Assembly (NCBI RefSeq): GCF_900111145.1
Contig: NZ_FOIR01000001.1
Coordinates: forward strand, 1,247,501 to 1,311,500
DNA: 64,000 nucleotides
Direction: 5' to 3'
Origin: Roseivirga pacifica
GTDB taxonomy: Bacteria; Bacteroidota; Bacteroidia; Cytophagales; Cyclobacteriaceae
Part shown: positions 55,137 to 64,000 of the stretch, piece after piece
Layout: the number at the start of each line of letters is the position of its first letter
Numbering within the stretch: position 1 is the stretch's first letter
Translations under genes and position numbers: made by a program
Notes under the pieces: model-generated
Told to the model about the DNA's origin: nothing
The model's input: only the letters and a program-made list of their open reading frames with translations
The model's database searches: none

Positions 55137-55826
55137 TTATTGAATGTCAGTGAGTTCTACATTCAAAAAATCAAATGCCTTGTGGTCTTGGGCTACAAGC
55201 GCACCAGACTCCAGCGTTTGGTAATTTTCCCATGTAAATTCCATACCACCAATTGGGAGAATTGAAACCCACATTTTTACAGCTGTGGGTTGATAGTTTT
55301 CATTGAGCATCCATACATAAGAGTCTCCAGGAGTGCTGCCGCCCGCATTATAAGTGACTTTAAGGCCTGCACGGCCATCGGCCAGTGTTACTATACTTCT
55401 TTTGGTACCGGGATCGAAAACTTTGAATGGCGCGCATAGCCAAAAGCTATCGTTATTAAAATAGTCAGTGGCTGTTTGCGTCAGCTTGTCAATATCTGCA
55501 GCCGAATAGTCTTGGCCATTGGCCACAATACCCGATTGTGTTTTGGTATTGAGCATGACTTCATGATTGTCCCATTTCACTTTTACAATGTCCTCGGCTT
55601 TATTCCACTCATAATGATGGCTGCCTCTAAACGTCCAGCTTACGGTAGCTGTATTCTGCCAAGCTTGGTGGTTCAGTGAGGTCATCATTTGCTGGGCTAG
55701 TTTGTCGGCTTCTTTTCCGCTAAGGCCACCCTCGGGAAGTGGCTCATTTTTCACCCAAACAAATACAAAGCCTGTGAGTACTATGGCTAACAATAGAATA
55801 CCAATAATCTTAAGCAGCTTTTTCAT
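55137..55826 (-). CDS. Membrane-anchored protein of unknown function
   Basis: The 229-residue protein has one N-terminal helix (about 5-26) and an extracytoplasmic domain with strands WTFRGSHHYEWNKAEDIVKV and VKWDNHEVMLNTKTQSGIV, and VWMLNENYQPTAVKMWVSI near the end. It resembles outer-membrane-lipoprotein-carrier-like (LolA-type) beta folds, but I do not recognise the family. It has no partner gene. Confidence 0.68.
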   Translation of the reverse strand: MKKLLKIIGILLLAIVLTGFVFVWVKNEPLPEGGLSGKEADKLAQQMMTSLNHQAWQNTATVSWTFRGSHHYEWNKAEDIVKVKWDNHEVMLNTKTQSGIVANGQDYSAADIDKLTQTATDYFNNDSFWLCAPFKVFDPGTKRSIVTLADGRAGLKVTYNAGGSTPGDSYVWMLNENYQPTAVKMWVSILPIGGMEFTWENYQTLESGALVAQDHKAFDFLNVELTDIQ

Positions 55827-55901
55827 AGATGCTTACTAAAATACAAACTTAGCGTGAAGTATCTGTTCGCCATTGACTATTGACCATTGGCCATCGACTG
55901 T

Positions 55902-57206
55902 TTAAGACTCACAGTATTCTATTACGGCTTCTTTAATATGCGTAAAAGTCTCAATTAGTAAGTCTTCGTTTTCTTCGAGTAAGGTTACCCGAAACCCTAA
56001 GAGATCGGAGCAAAACGATGAGATAGGTACTACGCATACACCTTTTGCAGCTAGTAGGTAGTACACAAAGCGCTTGTCTGGTTTTAGGTTTCTTTCTTGT
56101 AGCCAGCCATCCAGTAATTTTTCAACCTCAGGGTTATCAATTTTTAGTTTTTGGGAGGAATTGATGGTGCCTGGTTTGAATATTATGGTGTTGTAAAACG
56201 CCCCAAAAGTCTCGTTGAAGTAGAGGTAGGGGATATCTTGAAGCAGGGCTGCTATTTGAGAACTTCGCTTGCCTATTTTCTCGTTGGTAGCCTTTCTGTA
56301 TGCCGGATAGTTCTTGTGACCATAAACTTTTGGTATGGCCATTTGTGGTAACGTGGTCGAACATACTTCCAACATTTTAGCCCGCTGTAATGTGTGAAAT
56401 AGTTTATTGAACAGGGCATCGGAGCCACGGTTGTAAAATTCCATCCACCCGCAACGGCTACCAGGCCACGGCATGTCCTTAGACATTCCTTTCATGGCGA
56501 TGCCCGGCAAATCTTCGATTACTTCGCTAAGCGGATAATGTTTGGCGCCATTGTACGTAATCGCCCCATAGATCTCGTCACACAGCAGAAATAGATCGAA
56601 CTCTCGTGCTATTTTCACCATGTCTTCCAGTACTTTTCTTGGGTAAACAGCACCCGTTGGGTTGTCTGGGTTAATGATAAGAATACCGACAATGCTTGGG
56701 TTGTACTGTACTTGGTTGTACAGGTCGTCCATTTCAGGAAGCCACTTTTTGGCCGGATTAAGCTGATAAGTAATCGGGTTGGCATTGGCGTGTGCGGCCT
56801 CACCGCTAGAGTGTGTGGAGTAAGCCGGTGAGGGACCAATAATTCTTGAAGTGGGCTTGATAAACTGATAGAGTGTAGAAATTCCATCGCCCAGACCGTT
56901 GAAGAAAATAATGTCCTCAGCTGAAATTTTAGCACCTTGTAGCTTATTGTTTTCCTCGGCTAGAAACTGGCGAACAAACTTTTCACCCATAGAGTGGGAG
57001 TAGCCATAGGATTTATCGTTTTGGGCTAGCTCAGAAATGATGTCTTTTATCCACGAAGGAATTTGCCAGTTTTTCTGTATCGGGTCGCCAATATTTTCGA
57101 AGTAGATGGTGCGGCCCAACTCCGCCAGTTGATCAGCCTTAATGATGATTTCGCGGATTTCGTAAGAGAGTTCTGAAGCCCCGGGGCTTACTAAGGCTTG
57201 ACGCAT
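55902..57206 (-). CDS. Class I/II aminotransferase
   Basis: The 434 residues have PLP fold type I features: YFENIGDPIQKN, YGYSHSMGEKFVRQFLAEE, FFNGLGDGISTLYQFIKP, ILIINPDNPTGAVYPRKVLE, FLLCDEIYGAITYNG and Lys243 in MKGMSKDMPWPGSRCGW. It is longer than average (about 400) and belongs to the AlaA/AlaC-like branch (alanine or branched aminotransferases). The substrate is not deducible. A WMEF sequence follows where many have GWRIG. Confidence 0.87.
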   Translation of the reverse strand: MRQALVSPGASELSYEIREIIIKADQLAELGRTIYFENIGDPIQKNWQIPSWIKDIISELAQNDKSYGYSHSMGEKFVRQFLAEENNKLQGAKISAEDIIFFNGLGDGISTLYQFIKPTSRIIGPSPAYSTHSSGEAAHANANPITYQLNPAKKWLPEMDDLYNQVQYNPSIVGILIINPDNPTGAVYPRKVLEDMVKIAREFDLFLLCDEIYGAITYNGAKHYPLSEVIEDLPGIAMKGMSKDMPWPGSRCGWMEFYNRGSDALFNKLFHTLQRAKMLEVCSTTLPQMAIPKVYGHKNYPAYRKATNEKIGKRSSQIAALLQDIPYLYFNETFGAFYNTIIFKPGTINSSQKLKIDNPEVEKLLDGWLQERNLKPDKRFVYYLLAAKGVCVVPISSFCSDLLGFRVTLLEENEDLLIETFTHIKEAVIEYCES

Positions 57207-57295
57207 AAGTAAAAGGTGTCTTTACTTAGCGAATTTATGAGAAATGAGTAAAAACTGGTTTAAATATTAACCTGATTTTTACTCATTTCTGAAAA

Positions 57296-58021
57296 TCAAT
57301 ACATTTTGTCGATGTTCTTGTCTTTTACTTTCTGCTTTTCCAGTGTTAGGAATTGCTCCCAGAACTGATCGTTTGGTAGGCCAGCAGTTACAATTACAGG
57401 CTCCTTTTTAATTGGGTGTTCAAAGAAGAGTCTACGTGCATGCAGGTTAATGCTTTTATCAGGATTTGGCTTAGGGAAACCATAACGCAAATCACCTTTA
57501 ATTGGGCAGCCAAACTCGGCCATGTGCACGCGGATTTGGTGTGGTCGACCAGTTTTTGGTTCTACTTCTATTAAGAAATGGTCGTTTAACTTACCCAAAA
57601 CTCTAAAGTCGGTTTCTGCTTTTTGAGCGCCATCAACAGGTTCGGCATAGGCAGTGGTAATGTTCTTATTACCATCTTTTTTCAACCAACTGATCAGCTT
57701 TCCTTTCTTCTGGCTTGGCCTATCTTTAACCACAGCCCAATAAGTTTTTTGCACTTTTCGCGTGGCAAAAAGCTTATTCATTCTTTCAAGCCCTTTAGAG
57801 GTGCGGGCAAAAACAAGCACACCACTCACGGGTCTATCGAGCCTGTGTACGGGGTGCAGAAATACAGCGCCAGGCTTATTGTACTTCTTCTTGATATACT
57901 CCTTACAGTAGTCTGTCAGGTTTTTGTCACCAGTTTTGTCGCCTTGTACCAGAACACCGGCAGGCTTGTTCACTATCAGCAGGTGATTGTCTTCATATAG
58001 CGGTTGAACGATTTTTTCCAT
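57296..58021 (-). CDS. RluA-family 23S rRNA pseudouridine synthase
   Basis: The 241-residue enzyme has the RluA catalytic block VHRLDRPVSGVLVFARTSKG with the nucleophilic Asp, LLIVNKPAGVLVQGD at the N-terminus and GRPHQIRVHMAEFGCPIKGD. There is no S4 domain, so it is a short, single-domain form. The modified base is unknown. It overlaps prfC by one base (TAATG), so both are co-translated. Confidence 0.94.
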   Translation of the reverse strand: MEKIVQPLYEDNHLLIVNKPAGVLVQGDKTGDKNLTDYCKEYIKKKYNKPGAVFLHPVHRLDRPVSGVLVFARTSKGLERMNKLFATRKVQKTYWAVVKDRPSQKKGKLISWLKKDGNKNITTAYAEPVDGAQKAETDFRVLGKLNDHFLIEVEPKTGRPHQIRVHMAEFGCPIKGDLRYGFPKPNPDKSINLHARRLFFEHPIKKEPVIVTAGLPNDQFWEQFLTLEKQKVKDKNIDKMY

Positions 58022-59601
58022 TAGAACTCGCTTGTAAAGTGGAACTCAATATCGGGAAAATTATCCTGAACCATTTGTAGCCAGGCTTTCGATTCGGCCA
58101 TAAATACCAGCTTATTGTCTTTATCTCTGGCAATATGGCGCTGCTTAGAGCTTATAAATTCGTTAAGTTTCTTTTGGTCGTTGGAAGAAATCCAGCATGC
58201 CTTATAAAGCTGCATAGGGGCAAAATCAACAGTAGCACCGTACTCATTCTTCAGTCGGTATTGAATCACCTCAAACTGAAGCTGGCCTACAACTCCAACT
58301 GCTTTTCTTGAGCCAAGCTCAAAGTTGAAGAGCTGGGCAACACCTTCATCCATTAACTGGTTTAAGCCCTTTTCTAGCTGCTTGGTTTTCATGGCGTCTT
58401 TATTAATTACCTCGCGGAAAATTTCCGGAGAGAAGCTAGGGATGCCTCGGTACATACCTTTTTCGCCTTCGGTAAGCGTGTCACCGATTTTGAAGTTACC
58501 AGTGTCGTACAAACCGATGATGTCGCCTGGGTAAGCCTCGTCTACGGTCTCTTTGTCTTGAGCCATAAAGGCGGTAGCCTGAGAGATTCGGAATTTCTTT
58601 TCTTGCCGTGTATGATAGTAGTTGGACCCTCTTTCGAATTTGCCACTACAGATTCGCAAAAAGGCGATTCTGTTGCGGTGCTTAGGATCCATGTTGGCGT
58701 GAATCTTAAACACAAAACCGGTAAATTCTTTATGCTCGGGTGTTATTTTGGTTTCGTCTAAGAACCTAGATTTTGGTGCTGGAGAAATCTTTAAGAAGGT
58801 GTCGAGCAATTCTTTTACCCCAAAGTTGTTTACTGCAGAGCCAAAGAAAACCGGTGCAACATCTCCATTTAGGTAAGCCTCAACATCGAGTGGACCGTAA
58901 AGATCATCGAGCATTTCAACATCTTCGCGTAGCTGAGCGGCATAGCTTTCACCCACGTACTTTTCTAGTTCAGGGCTGTTGATGTCGGCAAATTTGAAGG
59001 CCTCTTCGTGCAATTGTTGACCGCCAGCTTTGAATAAGCGAAGACTTTTGTCATAAAGGCTGTAAACCCCTCTGAAGTCTTTGCCCATGCCAATTGGCCA
59101 GCTGAGCGGATGTACGTTAATACCTAGTTTTCCTTCAATATCGTCAAGCAAATCGTAAGGGTCGCGGCCTTCACGGTCGAGCTTGTTTATGAAAGAGATT
59201 ACAGGCGTATTGCGCATACGGCAAACCTCCATCAGCTTTTCGGTCTGAATCTCCACACCCTTCACGCAGTCAATTACCATAATCACAGAATCGACAGCGG
59301 TAAGTGTACGGTAAGTATCTTCCGCAAAATCTTGGTGACCAGGCGTATCGAGCAAGTTGATTTTAGAGCCTTCGTACTCAAAAGCCATAACCGAAGTAGC
59401 TACAGAGATACCCCTTTGCTTTTCAATCTCCATCCAGTCGGAACGGGCATGCATATCGATTTTGTTCGATTTTACAGCTCCTGCTTTCTGAATAGCCCCA
59501 CCAAAAAGCAGCAGCTTTTCGGTTAAAGTGGTTTTACCGGCATCGGGGTGACTGATAATACCAAAGGTTCTTCGCTTTTCTATCTCCTTCGCTAAACTCA
59601 T
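58021..59601 (-). CDS. prfC: Peptide chain release factor 3
   Basis: RF3 is a GTPase that removes RF1 or RF2 from the ribosome after termination. The 526-residue protein (E. coli: 529) has G1 [36 protein letters not shown] and [15 protein letters not shown]. It ends in the C-terminal domain with [10 protein letters not shown]. The start at 59601 ([14 protein letters not shown]) aligns with known RF3; the frame start at 59622 adds seven residues not in the family. Confidence 0.96.
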   Translation of the reverse strand: MSLAKEIEKRRTFGIISHPDAGKTTLTEKLLLFGGAIQKAGAVKSNKIDMHARSDWMEIEKQRGISVATSVMAFEYEGSKINLLDTPGHQDFAEDTYRTLTAVDSVIMVIDCVKGVEIQTEKLMEVCRMRNTPVISFINKLDREGRDPYDLLDDIEGKLGINVHPLSWPIGMGKDFRGVYSLYDKSLRLFKAGGQQLHEEAFKFADINSPELEKYVGESYAAQLREDVEMLDDLYGPLDVEAYLNGDVAPVFFGSAVNNFGVKELLDTFLKISPAPKSRFLDETKITPEHKEFTGFVFKIHANMDPKHRNRIAFLRICSGKFERGSNYYHTRQEKKFRISQATAFMAQDKETVDEAYPGDIIGLYDTGNFKIGDTLTEGEKGMYRGIPSFSPEIFREVINKDAMKTKQLEKGLNQLMDEGVAQLFNFELGSRKAVGVVGQLQFEVIQYRLKNEYGATVDFAPMQLYKACWISSNDQKKLNEFISSKQRHIARDKDNKLVFMAESKAWLQMVQDNFPDIEFHFTSEF

Positions 59602-59723
59602 GTTGTTGAAATTGAGGTGCAAAAGTACAGATATCTTAGTTGCGCTCCAATGGTGGTGGAAAGCAAATTAAGAGATGGGTTTTGAGGTAATGGCAGTTTG
59701 AGAATGGGTATTAGTTGTCTTTA

Positions 59724-60656
59724 CTATGCATGGCCAAAGAGTATTTTTGAAAGTTTACGCTGAGGTATTAGTAAAGGATGATGAACAGCAATTGGAGATG
59801 GGTGTGTAATAGTATTCTCTAGGCAGAAAGAGCCAGCTATCTTTTTTGTTGGGAGCGCGTATCCATTGATTTTGCAATACTTTGAATAAAATACATCTTC
59901 AGACAGATTGTCGTCTTTATACTTCTCGGAGATTTCGATCATAGTTTGTTTTGTTCTAATTGAAAAGCCCCCATTGCCTACATCTGTTTTCGATAAAAAG
60001 TGCTTACTATTCCACGGGGCACCTATATAATCGTATTTTAAAAAACTTTCAGCACCTCTTTTTAACATAATAGAGTCAGTTTGGAATATGAGTACCTTTT
60101 TGGCTTCAATCTTTTTCCAAAACTCAGGTGTTTTTAAAAGTGTACTATATTGCTCTCTGTCAATAGTAGGGGTTTCCAAGGAAATGAAATTTATCTGGGG
60201 AGCTTCTGAAAAGGTCTTTTTCACATAGGTTTCATTATTTGTTCCATGAAAAATGTAGAGAGACCATCCTAGCTCTAAACAAGACATAACATTTTTAACG
60301 ATTACCTCAAGATCCTCGTGCTTTCTGGATTCAACAATAACAGCGGCATTTTCGGCCCGATTTGCCACATTATCAAAGTGATAGTTTTTTACTGTTTCTT
60401 TTAATTCATGAATTTTCTTTCTCCATAGGATTTGATGCTTTTTCTCGGCTAGCTCAATTTTTTCTCTTAAATCAATTATTAACTTCTCTTTATTTAGTGC
60501 AGAATAGTAGTTCTTAATAGCTAATTTAAAGAGCTCTAAGGCGCTCGGTTCGTGATTAAAATGAATCCGAAAAAGCTGTATGACCTCATTGCCTGAAAAC
60601 ATCCGAATAGATAATTTCCAGATTAGTCTTTTGGTCATATTTAATAGGTTGTTCAT
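59724..60656 (-). CDS. DUF5672 protein, probable glycosyltransferase
   Basis: The 310-residue protein has an extra N-terminal part of about 105 residues with a coiled coil (LREKIELAEKKHQILWRKKIHE), and then the DUF5672 pattern: AAVIVESRKHEDLEVIVKNV, WSLYIFHGTNNE, FLKYDYIGAPWN, VGNGGFSIRTKQTMIEI, LSEDVFYSKYC, AGSFCLENT and HHPLL. The DxD-like spacing and GNGGFSLR motif suggest a GT-A-type glycosyltransferase. The sequence is AT-rich compared with the core genes. It heads the polysaccharide locus after prfC. Confidence 0.78.
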   Translation of the reverse strand: MNNLLNMTKRLIWKLSIRMFSGNEVIQLFRIHFNHEPSALELFKLAIKNYYSALNKEKLIIDLREKIELAEKKHQILWRKKIHELKETVKNYHFDNVANRAENAAVIVESRKHEDLEVIVKNVMSCLELGWSLYIFHGTNNETYVKKTFSEAPQINFISLETPTIDREQYSTLLKTPEFWKKIEAKKVLIFQTDSIMLKRGAESFLKYDYIGAPWNSKHFLSKTDVGNGGFSIRTKQTMIEISEKYKDDNLSEDVFYSKYCKINGYALPTKKIAGSFCLENTITHPSPIAVHHPLLIPQRKLSKILFGHA

Positions 60657-60671
60657 AGAGGGCTTAATTGC

Positions 60672-61931
60672 CTAGCTGGGCTCAAATATAGCTTTCAGTT
60701 GATTGGTGAAATGAAGTTTGGAATACTCCGATTTAACCTTTTGAAGTACATTCTTGCTTATTTTGTGCCAAAGCTCATCATCAGTAAGTAAACGTATGCA
60801 CTGATTGGCGAATTCCTCGGGGTCGTCTGCTACAAGCGCATGTACTTCTGTTTCCCACCCTAATTGATTCGCTAAAATAGTTGAACATACTGAAGGCAAG
60901 CCGTGAGCTCCTGATTCTATTAGTTTGAGGGGAATACCTGATGAGCTTAAGGTGGGGGCAACAAATACTCTGCTTTTATTTAGGTAAATGCTAATGTCTT
61001 TAACTTCTCCAACAAGCTTAATATTTGGTTTTAGGTTTTTGTGACTCTTTATTAGATGATTTCTACCTATATGCGTGAATGTTGTGGTAACGGAATTTTT
61101 TAAAATATAGGGCCAAATGCGTTCCAGAAAGAACAAGAAAGCTTGGCTGTTTTCGGTGCTTTTTCTGTAGAGTGGCCCCATAAATAACAAGCCACTCCTT
61201 TCTTCAATAGGATTAGAGATGTTAACCTCTTGTGTTTGATGACCTAGAACTTCCAGCCGCTCTAATTGGAGTAATTGTTCAAATACTTTTCGCTCCCTTA
61301 GAGATATAGCTATTGTCTTGTCAGCGAAACTGGCCATATGTAATTCCTTGGTTAAATACCTGTTTACCCTTTGACTGGAGCCCTTTAGACGCAGAGCGTT
61401 TATTGCTTCAGAATCATAAAATATCTTAATGTTGGGGTTTTGTCGCTTAAACTCTGGCAGGTGTCTATAAAGTCTTTTAAGGGTTATTGGCCGACTGATT
61501 AAAAGAATATCAATAGTTGATAAGTTTTCTCTTATAGCTCTAAGAGCTCCTTTTTTTGCAATTAAAGGACTGGTGATAAACTCTATGTTTGAATTAAAAT
61601 GCCGTTCAACCTTATCTTTATTTACAAAGGGTATGAAGGCGTAATAACTGATTTTAAAGTCAAGAGATGATAGCCCTTTTAAAATTTGTTGAGTTCTAGG
61701 GTAGCCAGACCCATTTTCAGGATAGGGAATTCGGTCATCAATTACCATTATTTTTTTATTGTTCACCCCCTGATTAATTCTTGCCTGCCTGTTTTTTTCC
61801 TTTAGCCAGCTGTAGTCTTTGTGATTGAAGTAATAATAGAGTGGAAAGATAATGGGGAAACATTGGTACTTAATAACCTCCTTTAATAGGTCTACAAGTC
61901 TAAGTTTAATATCAATAATTTGAGTTTTCAA
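60672..61931 (-). CDS. Glycosyltransferase family 4-like protein
   Basis: The 419 residues have a GT-B layout. The C-terminal half has FAPTLSSSGIPLKLIESGAHGLPSVCSTILANQLGWE, which is the nucleotide-sugar binding region of GT4 enzymes, with the E-x7-E type pattern. The N-terminal part begins KIMVIDDRIPYPENGSGYPR. It lies between the DUF5672 and flippase genes on the same strand, so it most likely acts in building a surface polysaccharide. The sugar is unknown. Confidence 0.88.
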   Translation of the reverse strand: MKTQIIDIKLRLVDLLKEVIKYQCFPIIFPLYYYFNHKDYSWLKEKNRQARINQGVNNKKIMVIDDRIPYPENGSGYPRTQQILKGLSSLDFKISYYAFIPFVNKDKVERHFNSNIEFITSPLIAKKGALRAIRENLSTIDILLISRPITLKRLYRHLPEFKRQNPNIKIFYDSEAINALRLKGSSQRVNRYLTKELHMASFADKTIAISLRERKVFEQLLQLERLEVLGHQTQEVNISNPIEERSGLLFMGPLYRKSTENSQAFLFFLERIWPYILKNSVTTTFTHIGRNHLIKSHKNLKPNIKLVGEVKDISIYLNKSRVFVAPTLSSSGIPLKLIESGAHGLPSVCSTILANQLGWETEVHALVADDPEEFANQCIRLLTDDELWHKISKNVLQKVKSEYSKLHFTNQLKAIFEPS

Positions 61932-61959
61932 AGATTCTGGTTGCGAGTGTACAGTGTAT

Positions 61960-63213
61960 TTATAGGCTTTTAAGGTAATAATGCTTGGTATACTTTAGCC
62001 TCATCACTATTGTTAGTAGTGTTCCTAGCGAAATACTTAAATAAACTCCATATAGCCCGAGTAGGTTAATAGATATTGCGGTCGTTAAAGCCATAATTAC
62101 TAAACCATAAAGGGTTGTGCGGGCTAAAATATTAGAGTCCTTACTTTGAATATATGGGATGCCCAAGAATGTTGTGATTGCGAGTAGGATATTCGCTACG
62201 GCCATTGCTGGAATGTATCGAAGTACTACGGTTAGGTCTGGAAAAAAATGAGGTAGAAACACCATGTATAGAAGCTGTAAGATGATTGTTCCTATACCTG
62301 ATATGAGAACAAGCTTCTTTATTATTTTAAATAAAAAGGATGAATCTCTGCGGACTTCAGATGATTTTAAAAAGTGATCTTGCGTGGAAAAGTAATAATA
62401 AAATGCTAACAAATAAATTGGACTTGCGAGCCGTTCAGTTATGGCGTAAATGCCATTTTCGTCATTTCCGAAAAAGTAGGCGATCACATACTTGTTTAAT
62501 TGAATGACCAACATCCATCCAAGGCTATTTACTAATAGGGGGAAGGAGAATTTTATCAATGAAAACATCTGATCAAACCCTATTGTTGACGGTGACCAAA
62601 TTCTCCGTTTAGTAATTGGGATTATTAATAAGACTGAGGCAAGAAGGTTGCCAAGGGTCATTGCGAATAAGACAAATCGAAGGTCTTTTTTAAATAGAAT
62701 TAGGCCGACCAAGGCTATACTCGCGTATGTTAAGGCATTAAAAATTGAAGCAATTGCATATTTGTTGATCAAACCCAACCCTCTAATCACTTGCTGACAA
62801 GCTCTGTAAATGATTAGAGACATTAAAAGAGAATATGCAGGAAGAAGTAAGGTTGAAGAATAGAAGAGGTTTGTAATTGGAAAAGTACCAATAATAAATA
62901 TCAAAACTGCCATGAGAAAGGCTAGTCCGTTAGAATAGCCTTTTTTTTGTTCGAAACTGTTTGTGTCAGTTAACCATCTGTAAATAGCATCTGATATATG
63001 TAATGTAAATACTGGAGCTGCAATAATACACGAAGTCAGAATGAGATCATATTTTCCTGTATTTTCAAAACCCATATTTGATGCTATAATGGGGAAAGAA
63101 AATGCTGTTATAATCTTGCTTGTGTAGTCACCAAAGGCGTATCTTACTGCTGTCTTCTCAACACCTTTTTTTTGACTTAAGAATAAGACTGATCTTCTTA
63201 ATAGAGACCTCAT
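61960..63213 (-). CDS. Wzx-like polysaccharide flippase (MOP superfamily)
   Basis: The 417-residue protein has about 12 hydrophobic segments and starts KGVEKTAVRYAFGDYTSKIITAFSFPIIASNM after a short basic end, typical of polysaccharide transporters that flip undecaprenyl-linked repeat units. Its start codon lies four bases from the start codon of the divergent PIG-L-like gene, which is unusually tight. No alternative ATG, GTG or TTG is apparent in the first 40 codons. Confidence 0.88.
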   Translation of the reverse strand: MRSLLRRSVLFLSQKKGVEKTAVRYAFGDYTSKIITAFSFPIIASNMGFENTGKYDLILTSCIIAAPVFTLHISDAIYRWLTDTNSFEQKKGYSNGLAFLMAVLIFIIGTFPITNLFYSSTLLLPAYSLLMSLIIYRACQQVIRGLGLINKYAIASIFNALTYASIALVGLILFKKDLRFVLFAMTLGNLLASVLLIIPITKRRIWSPSTIGFDQMFSLIKFSFPLLVNSLGWMLVIQLNKYVIAYFFGNDENGIYAITERLASPIYLLAFYYYFSTQDHFLKSSEVRRDSSFLFKIIKKLVLISGIGTIILQLLYMVFLPHFFPDLTVVLRYIPAMAVANILLAITTFLGIPYIQSKDSNILARTTLYGLVIMALTTAISINLLGLYGVYLSISLGTLLTIVMRLKYTKHYYLKSL

Positions 63214-63217
63214 AAAA

Positions 63218-63964
63218 ATGAAAACACTACTTTTTGTTGGTCACCCGGGCCATGAATTACTTGCTTATAAACTGTTAATAACCGAAAAGCCAGATGTAGT
63301 TTATTTAACCACAGGTTCAGGTAATAGAAATCAGTCAAGGCTTCATGAATCTATTGCGCTAGTTAACTCTTTAGGACTAAAAGCTTTATCCCCTTTTGAG
63401 CCATTTAGTGATAGGCAAATATATGACTTAATTCTTGAGGGTGACCATAAGCCTTTTTTAGTTTTACTCGATAGTTTAGAAGATTTGTGGCGGTCAGAAG
63501 GTTACGGACGTATTGTAGGAGACGCTTTGGAAGGGTTCAATCCATCTCATGACATATGCAGGTATTTGATAAATGGATTGGTGTCTCGTTTAACATCTAA
63601 GAATAAAGAAGTAGAGAACTATGATTTCCTTCAAGATGAGTTACATAAAGGTCAAGATTCAATAAATGAAAATAGTATTGTTTTTGATCTATCGGAGGAT
63701 GAAATGAGAGAAAAACTGAAAGCTTGTGTTGATTACGCAGAGTTAAAGTTTGAAGTAGATCGGTTTATGGATTCATTCGGATTGGATTTCTTTAGAAAAG
63801 AATGCTTTCGAAAAATAACAGACCTTACTAAGGTCAGTAACTGGGAAACTGAAGTACCGTTTTATGAGGAACACGGAAGAAGGCGAGTTAAAGAAGGAGT
63901 TTATAAAAGGCTCATTTCGTTTAATGAAAACATGAAGCCTCTCGCTCAGGCTTTATTACAGTAG
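63218..63964 (+). CDS. PIG-L-like protein with HPGHE in place of HPDDE
   Basis: The 248-residue protein begins MKTLLFVGHPGHELLAYKLL. PIG-L deacetylases have AHPDDE at this site; here the first His (His9) and Glu (Glu13) remain, but the two Asp are Gly11 and His12. The later DALEGFNPSHDICRYLINGL (His111) matches the third metal-ligand region of a PIG-L subfamily. The N-terminal half looks PIG-L-like; the last 120 residues are unlike it. It is in a polysaccharide locus, so a sugar deacetylase-like role is inferred. The gene ends 36 bases before the window end. Confidence 0.72.
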   Translation: MKTLLFVGHPGHELLAYKLLITEKPDVVYLTTGSGNRNQSRLHESIALVNSLGLKALSPFEPFSDRQIYDLILEGDHKPFLVLLDSLEDLWRSEGYGRIVGDALEGFNPSHDICRYLINGLVSRLTSKNKEVENYDFLQDELHKGQDSINENSIVFDLSEDEMREKLKACVDYAELKFEVDRFMDSFGLDFFRKECFRKITDLTKVSNWETEVPFYEEHGRRRVKEGVYKRLISFNENMKPLAQALLQ

Positions 63965-64000
63965 GCCTTGCAAATTCTCATAACAAATATTGAGATGGAT

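Overview
The window looks like chromosome of a member of the Bacteroidota, most likely a Cytophagales-type (Roseivirga/Fulvivirga-like) marine bacterium. This is inferred from the gene families: type B L31, the alternative GlmU family, one-domain ATP synthase epsilon beside beta, AKETAHQLGTPLSSL-type histidine kinases, CarboxypepD_reg-like secreted proteins and a DUF5672 protein. Promoters of the Bacteroidota form TTG-N19/20-TAnnTTTG stand before rpmE2, atpD and a zinc-chaperone-like lipoprotein gene, and Shine-Dalgarno sequences are mostly absent. Genus is not proven. Apart from the right end this is ordinary core genome: no tRNA, rRNA, CRISPR array, prophage or insertion-sequence transposase was seen.

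Layout. 1-3.7 kb: an ABC exporter ATPase (cut by the window edge) divergent from a TesA-like esterase, then an ECF sigma factor with a small membrane partner. 3.7-9.4 kb (minus strand): ComM/YifB ATPase, GmhA, an MsbA-like exporter and a Wzi/RemB-like outer-membrane barrel, which together suggest envelope/LPS work. 9.5-18 kb (plus strand): rpmE2 with its own promoter and terminator, then a tightly packed run of alternative GlmU, HolB, RimB-like protease, RimK, HemC, three tandem secreted cyclophilins and an RmlD-like reductase. 18-25.6 kb: transporters (an NSS symporter with a 42-residue MetS-like subunit, MscS, TerC, an SSS symporter), an alkyltransferase-like protein and unknown membrane/lipoprotein genes separated by repeat-rich gaps. 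25.7-28.8 kb: clpS, recR, an aspartate-type aminotransferase and HldA kinase. 28.8-38.6 kb: repeat-rich gap, cupin, M20 hydrolase, HemE, LytS/LytTR two-component pair, serine dehydratase, Na/Ca exchanger, Upp. 38.6-43.7 kb: M42-like peptidase, Hpt, Adk, Obg, GrpE, DnaJ. 43.8-52 kb: NatAB-like exporter, PLP decarboxylase, histidine kinase, AtpD-AtpC. 52-59.6 kb: 2OG oxygenase, AztD-like zinc lipoprotein, SIMPL protein, aminotransferase, RluA-type synthase, PrfC. 59.7-64 kb: an AT-rich surface-polysaccharide locus (DUF5672 protein, GT4 glycosyltransferase, Wzx-like flippase, divergent PIG-L-like protein) that runs off the window.

How parts fit: GmhA and HldA are two steps of ADP-heptose synthesis. 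HemC and HemE are two steps of tetrapyrrole synthesis. The GlmU-like, RmlD-like, MsbA-like and polysaccharide genes serve the cell envelope. No obviously new multi-gene system was found. The best leads are a matched pair of operator-like palindromes on the promoter of the zinc-chaperone-like lipoprotein, small intergenic hairpins with a fixed apex but changing stems, a MITE-like palindromic element, a sigma54-like signal before grpE, and the triplicated cyclophilins with a shared large insert.
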